Positions 55,712 through 64,000 of a stretch of 64,000 nt of DNA are shown here, piece after piece (within the stretch, counting starts at the first letter, position 1; each line of letters begins with the position of its first letter). The position numbers and the translations under genes are program-made. The notes beneath the pieces were generated by a model. It saw only the letters and a list, made by a program, of their open reading frames with translations. It was not told the origin of the DNA and did no database searches. This DNA is from Ryuthela nishihirai. Lineage: Eukaryota; Arthropoda; Arachnida; Araneae; Heptathelidae. Location of the stretch: NCBI GenBank assembly GCA_038380435.1, contig JAWZYU010000004.1:20744001-20808000 (forward strand), in the 5' to 3' direction.

Positions 55712-56110
55712 TTGGATTGTTTTACCTCTGAGCGGCACTTTTTTGCACACCATGGGCTAAATGGCCAGGTCACATGGACCCCGAAGGCTCAGAGAAGGTT
55801 GGGGGAGGGGACCCACTGGAACAGCTGTTGGGAGACAGATGGTAGCCTCCCGTCAAGGCCATCCAGCGTGTTCTTTAACGTGCACAGGGACCCCTCTCCC
55901 GCGCACGTGCTCTCCCGCACACGGGGCCACGGCTTAACGTCTCAAACGACGGACGGCAGCCTTTCCAAGCCCATCGGTGTCCCCTACTGACCGTGGGCAG
56001 GGCGGGGAAATCTTGCGGAGATAAATCTCAACGCTGACCCAGCTGGGACTCGAACCTGAGAACTACAGATTACGAGTCTGGCGCGCTACCGACTGAGCCA
56101 CCCCGCCCCT
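55712..56110 (-). mobile_element. SINE-A copy 14 with 12-bp target duplication and internal insertion
   Basis: Reverse, full length. TCTGAAAATGGA is present at 55700-55711 and 56111-56122. Around 55887-55920 an extra segment of about 24 bp (ACCCCTCTCCCGCGCACGTG) partly repeats the adjoining CTCTCCCGCACACG. Confidence 0.94.
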
Positions 56111-56122
56111 TCTGAAAATGGA

Positions 56123-57916
56123 AAAATGGCTAACTTATAATATATATATTTCAAATGGCATCAAATTTCCGACATTTACTTATTGCAAAACATTTTTTTA
56201 TTGCAAAACATTTCTTTATTGCAAAATTAATTAATAGTACTTTGTTTTGTTACATTATTTACAGAAACGATGTTTTATTTTAATTTATTAGTCGATATCC
56301 AATTCCTTCAGTTACAAATTTATTTACTCACCAACGGATGTCCAATTTCGTCATGTATGGATTTTCTTCATTCATCAGACGATGTCCAGTTCATTCAGCA
56401 TTCATCGATATTTCAAACCATCAAAAAATTATTCAAATGCATTGGAAAGCCAAACTTCGTTTAATCATTTCTAAAATATAATTATGAAAAAGTGTCCCTA
56501 AAAGATAGGTAGAGATCAAAATGATTTCTAAATCTGTAAATTCAGTCACTCAACCCATAAAGCTGGCGTTTTTTCCCAACTAACTACACTCTTTCAATCG
56601 TAAAAGATGAAATTTAAGAACCAATGCCATTATTACAAAAAAATGTTTTTTCATAATTTTATTCAAGGCCCTATGCACCCATAAACTGCCGTAAAGCAAA
56701 CGTTAAAAGTGTGTAATTCGATTCTCTATTAAATTTCATTTTTTTAAGTGGACAACAACAGATTCTGATGATTCGTACTTCCATTTCTCTCTCGAGAGGA
56801 TAGTTTAATTTTATCCTGCAAAAGACGAAGAAAAAAATCTCCAACTATGATCATGTTTAGCGTGAGTCCCGCATCAGCTTCGTCTTGTGCAATTCTAAAG
56901 ATCAGAGTGTCTTATTATGAGTAAGCGCTGAAGCAAATGATGTAATACGAGAATTAAAAAAATCTATTGTCTTCAGTTGAGAAATAATTTCAAAGAAAAA
57001 CGCCGAGTCCAAAACAGAGTAAACGGCATTTTTAAAAACTGTCGCAACAGACAAACATGTTATTTCATTCTTTTTTAGTACATGCTTTGAGAAATTAAGA
57101 ACTTTTAAAGAGTGACAGCTTTTCTAGATTATCTTCATTGATCATAAATGGAAGAAAAAAATTCTAAATGTGCTTGTTACTTTTTTAAACCTCAGTTTCT
57201 TATACAGAAGATAACTTTTTCAGAGCGAAACAAGATTAAAGTTTCATTTATTTTTTTTTGATTTTCGACATATAGGACAGAGAAGAATCCTAGAAGCTAC
57301 TCCTAGCTTTTACAGGCCTTCTCATACAAGGACATGCCCTACTAAGACAGAAGTCACTGCTGACCACTGTCTTAGTGAGAGCTAACACAACACACAAAGT
57401 TTGCCTTGCTGGAACAGTCGCTAGCTGCCTAACCACTATGCCAGTTAAGGTTATTAGCAAGAATATCTTCGAAAGAAAACGTACTTTATACTTATTTGAA
57501 AACTGTTTTAAAAACCTTTGCAATAAGAAAATGTAATTACCGAACTTCATTATTATTGATAGTTTGTATTCGTATAGGTAAAAAAATAAATACGGAAACT
57601 GTTTTCTCTAATGGCTGAATAAACGAATAGACGTTAGTTCAATCGAAATAATTCAAATTCACTTATAGCAGTCAGTCTGACACAATAATCTCAAGCTGTA
57701 GAGAAAGTATGCCTTTAGAATGGGATACGATGCCACAGCATCCCGATGGCGTGATATGTCTTCTGCGACTGAGCTATCGGCATCCGATTTAGGTGACACA
57801 GGATTTGGAAATGTGTACTACAAGTTGAAAGACTTTCAGCAATGACAGTATCATGGGTTGTGCACTAGAAGATTCTTTGAAGTCGGCTTCTTCGCGAACT
57901 TGTGAGTTCTCACTTT
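56123..57916. other. no recognised gene; possible 3' flank of the Gypsy element
   Basis: AT-rich. It should hold the 3' LTR of the Gypsy element if one exists, but I see no block here that repeats upstream of gag. On the reverse strand near 57430-57450, TGGCATAGTGGTTAGGCAGC looks like a tRNA A box without a convincing B box. Confidence 0.4.
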
Positions 57917-59417
57917 CTAACCAATTTTCGAAACATCGGAGAGATTGAACTCTCCCGAAGGCATCCCTAGTCGTAGATTATATCTGGACGTTTGTCGTGT
58001 CTCCGTTTCTAAAACTTTGGGTATTGTCTGTGAACTCGGGTCATTTCTAAAATATTCATCCCTTTGCAATAGTGTTAGTGGTATCTTAACAGGTAAGGAT
58101 TCGCTTGATTGTTCCTCCGTCATTACAGGTTGTTTTCTCTGTCGTCCTCCATACGTTGTGATGTGAAATCCTTCATCTTCTGCTCTGTCTACTTCCTCCC
58201 AAATTTGATCGATGCGATTCTTAATTATTAGTTCCCTTTCTGGCAATCTGGGCAAGGTTTTGGATTCCTCTTCACCTACAAATTCCTCAAATGGTCTGTG
58301 TATATTTGCTTTAAACAAACGATCCACGTGTACAATCTTCACTTTTTTCGGGTCGCGAATCAAAGAAATCTCAAACGTGACAGGTGAGAGCTGTTTTGTG
58401 ACCCTGTATGGTCCACTGGACAGTCTCGCTAACTTCTTACTTCGTCCTGGTTTTACTACTGGGGTATATAGATAAACTGAGGAACCTAATTTTATCTGTT
58501 TATCTTTCGCTACCTTACTTCTTTGCAAATGTTGTTTTTCAGACGCTTGTTCGAGATTTTCTTTCACAATTTCATATGCACGTTTGCATCTTTACCACAA
58601 ATTGTTCCGAATAGTTTTGAACATCTGCATACGAAAATTGTGGTGGGGCTGTGAAAAGATCATGGGGTAGAGTGAGGTCTCTTCCGTACATCAAGAAATT
58701 TGGGGTTTCTCTTGTACTGGAATGAACTGCGGCACGATACGCCATCATGACAAAAGCAAGATGTTCATCCCAATCTCTCTGATTTTCATAAAATTTGTGA
58801 TTTTCATACACAAGATGAGATAGAATCTGGAGAATGTCGCATTGTGACGTTCAACCATTCCATTCGCCTGGGAGTGCATTGGTGTAGTCCTAAGCTTCGT
58901 GACTCCCACTTTCTGACAAATGTCACTCATCAACTTTGAAACAAAATTGGTACCAAGGTCAGTTAACAGTTTCTTTGGTGTACCATGACGACAAATGATT
59001 TGTTCAAAGAATATCTTCGCTACGGTTGTGCTGGTTTGATCTTTTATTGCGAACAGTTCTGGATATTTGGTGAAATAGTCACAAATTACCAGGATATATT
59101 TATTCCCTGACTCTGTCATTGGCAATGGTCCTAATACATACATAGCACATTTAGTCCATGGGGCGTTTGGTATGGTGGGCTGGATGAGGTTTGCCTTCTG
59201 CGAAGATCTAAAGCCTCTTCTTTCCAGACAAGAAATAATTTCTTCTAACTCTTTACAGTGATTTTTCAAATCCTAAATGTCCTGAGCTCAAACTGTCATG
59301 ACAGGATTTTAAAACTTCTCTCCTAAGACTGTTCGGAACAACAAGCTGTTCAAGAACTTGTGTTCTCGAGGATCTTTCTTGTGGCAAAGAAAAATGGTGC
59401 AACAGTCCATATTATTT
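57917..59417 (-). pseudogene. Gypsy integrase, broken, with first catalytic Asp lost
   Basis: Pieces: about 59400-59270 (remains of the zinc-binding N-terminal part), 59269-58745 (catalytic core), 58811-58572 (end of core, AYRAAVHSSTRETP) and 58567-57917 (C-terminal domain with a GPY/F-like LSSGPYRV). In the core, LLTDLGTNF and GMVERHNA give the second Asp and the Glu, 35 residues apart as expected. The position of the first catalytic Asp (normally the MD before GPLP) reads CAMYVLGPLP, so it is Tyr here. Integrases need all three acidic residues to insert DNA. Several frameshifts also separate the pieces. Confidence 0.88.
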
Positions 59418-60922
59418 TCAAGAAGAATTTTTCCGAAACTTTGACTGGGCTGTGTACTTTTTCTGTTCAATTTCATCAATTATTTCGCGAATGTGTTGAT
59501 AATTTCTTTGGGCCAGTCTTATCTGATTGATATCTAAGTCTGGGGAAATTTTACTTCCAGTCTCTTCTATTGCAGCTATGTATCTGGATAATACATCTGC
59601 ATTAACATTTTTAGCACCAGCCCTGTATATTACAGAAAAATCATATTCTGCCAGGGACAGGTTCCATCTTACAAGTCTCGAACTTGGGGTCTTCAGGTTT
59701 ATAAGCCACCTCAAGGGAGCATGGTCAGTAATAACTGTAAATTTTCGTCCAACAAGATATACTCGAAAGTGAGCGATCGAAATAACGATTTCAAGAGCTT
59801 CTTTCTCAATTGTAGGGTAATTTGTTTCCGCAGAGTTTAACTTCCTACTGAAGTAAGCTGCTGGTTGTCTCTCACCATCTTCATTTTCCTGTTCTAAAAT
59901 TCCAGCAATCGCAAAGTTACTAGCGTCAGTAGTCAAAAAGAATTCTTTTTTAAAATCCGGAAAAATTAATAAGGGTTTCTGGACTAAGATTTCCTTCAGT
60001 TTTTTAAATGCTTTCTCACATGACTCATCCCATTTAAATTTTACATCCCTTCGTGTGAGTCTGTTGAGGGGAAGGACAATTTGTGCAAAGTTTTTGATAT
60101 GCCTCCTGTAATAACCAGCGAGTCCAAGGAAAGCTCTTACTTGTTTTACAGTTTTTGGAGTAGGGAATTCTCTGACAGCTTCAACATTTTTCTCATCTGG
60201 TCCCACGCCATTCTTATCAAGGATATGACCAAGATATTTCACTTCTTTTCTTAGAAAATTGCACTTAAACGGCTTTAATTTTAAATGGTGTTCTCTGAGT
60301 CGTTTGAAAACTGTCTGTAATTTTCTCAGATGGGAATCAAAATCTGAGGACGCAATCAAGATATCATCAATATAGACTAGTACACAATCATCTCTTAAAT
60401 CAGAAAATAGGTTGTCCATCATCCTTTCAAAGGTAGCAGGCGAATTACAAAGTCCAAACGGAAGTTTATTGAATTCAAAAAGTCCTTTATGACAGATGAA
60501 AGCAGTTTTGTGTTTGTCTTCCTCTCGGATAGGAATTTTGATAAAATCCGGATGTGAGATCAAGAGTAGAAAAATATTTGGATTCTGCCAATAAGTCTAA
60601 GGTTTGGTGAATAAGAGGAAGAGGATAGCAATCCTTTTATGTAACAGCATTTAGTTTGCGGAAGTCTATACAAAATCTGCAAATTTGGTCAGGTTTTTTA
60701 ACTAAAACTACTGGAAAACCGTAAATGCTATTTGAAGGTCTGACGATTTCGGCCAAGTTCTGCAACCTGATCTTCTAACTCGTATCTTAATACATGAGGT
60801 ACTCTATATGGTCTTTGTCTTATGGGTCGATCGTCAGTCAGATGGATTTCATGTTGGATTAGATCAGTGCCTTCCAATTCACAAGGAAATCTGGCAAACA
60901 CATCTGAGTACTTGAGAATCAA
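59418..60922 (-). pseudogene. Gypsy reverse transcriptase and RNase H, interrupted
   Basis: The N-terminal end lies at 60922-60728 (HEIHLTDDRPIRQRPYRVPH, typical of the Ty3/Gypsy RT start). Between 60728 and 60563 there is an in-frame stop and a frameshift. From 60563 to 59418 the frame is open for 381 codons. It contains KLPFGLCNSPATFERMMD, the catalytic YIDDIL (residues 64-69), QVRAFLGLAGYYRRHIKNFA (thumb), and RNase H at residues 209-328 with TTDASN and ITDHAPLRWL. The enzyme would copy element RNA to DNA and remove the RNA. Although broken once, this is the best-preserved domain. Confidence 0.92.
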
Positions 60923-60926
60923 TCTT

Positions 60927-61698
60927 TCAAGCAGTCTTTTTTGCTTTTTTGTGGGGATGTGTGTTGTAATTTAAAATCATCAGCAGACAAAGGCTTAACT
61001 CTCTTGTTTCTACATTTGGGAACATCAGTGTGTCTAACTTTGACTGGTTCAACAGTTGCCAGTTTAGACCCTTATTTAACCACACTGGTTCGGAAGAAAG
61101 GTTTGCTACTCTAACACTCACTATACCATCAGCATTAAGAGTATTCACTGACTTAGCGACACAGAAATCTCTGCATCGATTCTCTGGACCGATTGGGTTG
61201 AACTTGAACAATGTCTTTACTTTGAAAAGGATACATGTCTTCAAGCTGGACAGAAATTATCCTTTTGGTTCTAGGCAAAATTCTTTCCCTTCTTATAATC
61301 CTAGCAATTTTTTCTTTTTGAGTACAGTACTCTATCATTCATTTGCCTTTTGTCTGTGTTCCCAGTTACTGTTAAAATTCCTCTTCCCACATGAAAGTTC
61401 AATCGGTGATGCCTTAACAAATCTATCCCAAAAAAGAGTATTGTACTGTTTACTCATTTCCTGTCGTGTCACAAAAATCGGATACTTGAAAGATTTGCCA
61501 GAGTTCAAACTGGATTTCATAGCATCCTTCAATCGGCAAAGATTCACCTGTTATTCCGAATATTTTAACATCTGTTTGGATCCGTCTCACTGGCATTTTA
61601 GCACAAACTCTTTTAAATGTTCTCATATTCATGAGAGAAACCGACGCTCCCGTGTCAACGAGTATGCGAAGGGGAACATTCCCAGATGATCCTTTCAC
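60927..61698 (-). pseudogene. Gypsy aspartic protease and linker, frameshifted
   Basis: 61698-61450 contains ILVDTGASVSLMN, the DTG active-site block of retropepsins, which act as dimers to cut the polyprotein, followed by an ITGESLPIEG flap-like segment. The continuation is found in other frames at 61547-61335, 61338-61153 and 61244-60927, indicating at least three frame changes. The last piece (VRVANLSSEPVWLNKGLNW) is the linker that usually precedes RT in this superfamily. Confidence 0.85.
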
Positions 61699-61754
61699 AA
61701 TGGGAAGATGTGAATCATGTTTTGTTGCGATGAACCTAACTGCAGGGAAATTTA

Positions 61755-63066
61755 TTATTCCTTTCTCTGGAGCCGATACGCCCTGCTTTGTTCGACTCCC
61801 TCTGCGTTTAAAGGATTAGCACTAGCGTTTGTGCACCTATCGATTTGATAGTTCATTTGTTGGTCTGGATCATTCCTTGCAATGGGAAATTTTTTATCTC
61901 CTCTCGTATTTGGCACACAAAATCTGGGATTTTCTCTACTTTGTCCAAATACCGAAATTTGAGGAGGCACATTACGATTTCTGACTTCAGGAAATTTTGG
62001 GTTAATTCTTTTTGTACAATTCCTCGCAATATGTCCCTTTCCACGACAAGAAAAACAAACTGTCTGCGAGTTTGTCCATCTTGGAGTTTGTCGGGGAGAG
62101 TTTCTCCCAAAATTAATTCTCCTGCGAAAAACTTGAGGTTCACCTCTTTCTGACTGCATACTACAGAAAGTTTCTTTTACTTGTGTCTGGGGAATGTATG
62201 TATTATGATTTCTATATTCCCCAGGGGTAGTTTTCGAAACTACTGCATTAATTCCCATATTCTGAATCTGTTCGGTCAAAAGTTGAAGTGTTTTATCCGT
62301 TTTATCAAACTTGAACCTCAGTTCCTCCATAATTACGTATATTGACTCGGAATCATTTACATTTTTATTTCCATGTATTGCATTTACTTCTCTCGTTTTG
62401 GACATTAACAAATTATTTTGTTGTTCCTGCACAGCAAAATCTAGAGCTTGATCAAAATTAAGGGGATTCCTGCTCAATACAGGTCGTTTGACTTTGTCCG
62501 AAAGTCCCGCGACAAATTGACATAAAAGTGTTTGATCTCGAAGCGTTTTCACTTCCTGTGATTCCTCCGATTTTTGTGGTATATATTTATGCACCAAAGC
62601 TCTCAATCTAGTGGAGTACGTTATCACATCTTCCTGAATAGTTTGTTTCGTAGTGGTGAAATGAAGTCTCACCGAAAGAGGTTCATTTGCATCGAATCTA
62701 TCGATTACACACTTCTGAAAATTTCCCAATTGTGTTTCTTTCCTGAGCTCAGAAGACTCAGTTAAAAATTCCATTGCCTTTCCCCTGAATTTAGATTTTA
62801 TAACGGTTAATGTGACCTGATTCGACCATCCTGCGATTTTCGACACTTCTGACACAGTTTCGAAATTGTTCAGCCGTCCCGCCAGGATCTGTGGCATTAT
62901 AGACAGGAACCAAATTAATGAATCCGGCAATGTTCGCAACAGAGTTTTGGGCACTGTTGTTTCCATTGTTAGCACTAGGGACTTCCTGGGTTTCTATATT
63001 AATCGTGGGAGGGTCTGATGTTTCGGTCGTGGTGGGTGACGAAGCTTGTGCCATTTTTTTTTCCAA
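61755..63066 (-). pseudogene. Gypsy gag with CCHC zinc knuckle, one frameshift
   Basis: The first piece, 63066-62791, starts with a plausible ATG and a Ser/Thr/Pro/Asn-rich leader. The frame changes in the overlap with 62975-61755. The second piece has the capsid-like region (FRGKAMEFL, VRLHFTTTKQTIQEDVITYS, LLCQFVAGLSDKVKRPV) and, near 62015-62060, CFSCRGKGHIARNC (C-x2-C-x4-H-x4-C), which binds the element RNA. The protein would form the particle in which reverse transcription occurs. The order and motifs fit Gypsy gag. The 406-codon second piece is the longest intact part. Confidence 0.88.
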
Positions 63067-63390
63067 AAATTTTACACTCTAAAACTAATTTTCTACTTTA
63101 GAACTAAAATTTAGTACTTAATATGCTAAACCTTTTCTTAAAATCTTTTTCTCAGCATTAACATCAGCTGGGAATAATTATATCTCAACTCTAATCAACT
63201 TAATCAGAATTACTTATTCGCATTAATATTCTTATTCAATACCCTTAATGCAAAATGATTGTTGTCATTTTCTAACAGAATTATCTTACTTTAATATACA
63301 TTTGATACACTTGATTGCTCATAAATACTCCAACTTTCGTCACAACAAAAGTTTGAGATTATTTATCAATTTAATAATCTATTTATCTCT
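63067..63390. other. AT-rich leader between Gypsy gag and the tandem array
   Basis: On the reverse strand this is immediately upstream of gag and would be leader or LTR. I cannot identify a primer-binding site or an LTR edge. Confidence 0.4.
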
Positions 63391-64000
63391 CTACTCAACC
63401 CGGTTATTTAATAATCGTTTCTCTCTACTCAACCTGGTCCTTTTTAATAATCGTTTCTCTCTACTCAACCTGGCTCTTTTTAATAATCGTTTCTCTCTAC
63501 TCAACCTGGTCCTTTTTAATAATCGTTTCCCTCTACTCAACCTGGTCCTTTTTAATAATCGTTTCTCTCTACTCAACCTGGTCCTTTTTAATAATCGTTT
63601 CTCTCTACTCAACCTGGTCCTTTTTAATAATCGTTTCTCTCTACTCAACCTGGTCCTTTTTAATAATCGTTTCTCTCTACTCAACCTGGCTCTTTTTAAT
63701 AATCGTTTCTCTCTACTCAACCTGGTCCTTTTTAATAATCGTTTCCCTCTACTCAACCTGGTCCTTTTTAATAATCGTTTCTCTCTACTCAACCTGGTCC
63801 TTTTTAATAATCGTTTCTCTCTACTCAACCTGGTCCTTTTTAATAATCGTTTCTCTCTACTCAACCTGGTCCTTTTTAATAATCGTTTCCCTCTACTCAA
63901 CCTGGTCCTTTTTAATAATCGTTTCTCTCTACTCAACCTGGTCCTTTTTAATAATCGTTTCTCTCTACTCAACCTGGTCCTTTTTAATAATCGTTTCTCT
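63391..64000. repeat. 36-bp tandem array, about 17 copies, reaching the window end
   Basis: The unit contains TAATAATCGTTTCTCTCTAC, then TCAACCTGGTCCTTTT, period 36. Copies are nearly identical. Variant GGCTCTT (instead of GGTCCTT) occurs at about 63474 and 63690, and variant GTTTCCC at 63525, 63741 and 63885. The pair of variants repeats at exactly 216 bp, six units. Because 36 is divisible by three, the reverse strand stays open for 193 codons, giving a basic 12-residue repeat (SREKRLLKRTRL). I treat that frame as incidental. The array continues outside the window. Confidence 0.97.

Larger units (their letters stand above)
57917..63066 (-). mobile_element. Ty3/Gypsy LTR retrotransposon, decayed, LTRs not seen
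   Basis: About 5.1 kb of reverse-strand coding remains in canonical Ty3/Gypsy order: gag with zinc knuckle, aspartic protease, reverse transcriptase, RNase H, integrase with a GPY/F-like C-terminal segment. No envelope-like frame follows the integrase. Frameshifts or stops lie in every domain, so it is inactive. Neither LTR, primer-binding site nor polypurine tract could be assigned. The 5' side runs towards the tandem array at 63.4 kb and beyond the window. Confidence 0.92.

Noticed and set aside
57200..57916. 3' LTR of the Gypsy element
   Set aside because: No block here is repeated upstream of gag inside the window and no TG...CA boundary with a polypurine tract could be shown. The 5' LTR may lie beyond 64000.
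63391..64000. CRISPR array
   Set aside because: The 36-bp units are directly adjacent with no spacers, and the context is eukaryotic.

Overview
This window looks like nuclear DNA of an animal, most likely an arthropod. A spider is my best guess, but that is an inference from the flavour of the repeats and I cannot test it. The DNA is AT-rich, has no operon-like gene packing and no bacterial signals, and is filled with eukaryotic transposable elements. I find no host gene that I can support. Almost every reading frame over 60 codons is transposon debris or an accident inside a repeat.

Layout. (1) 1-13.3 kb: AT-rich DNA with copies of a roughly 385-bp tRNA-headed SINE (SINE-A), a decayed mariner transposase (6.55-7.2 kb), a LINE 3' end (10 kb) and a Tc1-like element with both ends visible (11.03-12.27 kb). 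(2) 13.7-20 kb: a 442-bp element with long inverted ends, a second Tc1-like element whose last two catalytic residues are 36 apart (15.7-17.0 kb), more SINE-A, and the first complete copy of a palindromic foldback MITE. (3) 20.9-27.9 kb: three large copies of one non-LTR retrotransposon (LINE-X), two forward and one reverse, all 5'-truncated. (4) 28.6-33.4 kb: a minisatellite region built from three diverged units of about 1 kb, interrupted by a SINE, a MITE and a fragment of a Jockey-type gag. (5) 34.9-56.1 kb: a dense mixture of foldback MITEs and their composites, SINE-A, a second tRNA-type SINE (SINE-B), short tandem duplications, transposase remnants, a 202-bp hAT-type MITE with an 8-bp target duplication, a second minisatellite (48.9-50.06 kb) and a hAT-like element that resembles a repeat I recall from vertebrates. 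(6) 57.9-63.1 kb, reverse strand: a decayed Ty3/Gypsy retrotransposon with gag, protease, RT, RNase H and integrase. (7) 63.4 kb to the window end: a 36-bp tandem array with a partial 216-bp higher-order period.

How the parts relate. The elements are class I (LINE-X, a Jockey-type fragment, Gypsy, SINE-A and SINE-B) and class II (mariner/Tc1 relatives, TA-flanked foldback MITEs, hAT MITEs). All recognisable autonomous genes here are broken, so mobility of the short elements would need enzymes encoded elsewhere. SINE-A copies usually carry 11-14 bp target duplications. Their CAACCCAACCCAA tail differs from the GAT-repeat tail of LINE-X, so LINE-X is probably not their partner. The most unusual signal is the foldback MITE family: several copies are broken at or near the palindrome centre (TCACGTGA), and three composites carry a second set of hairpins joined at that centre.
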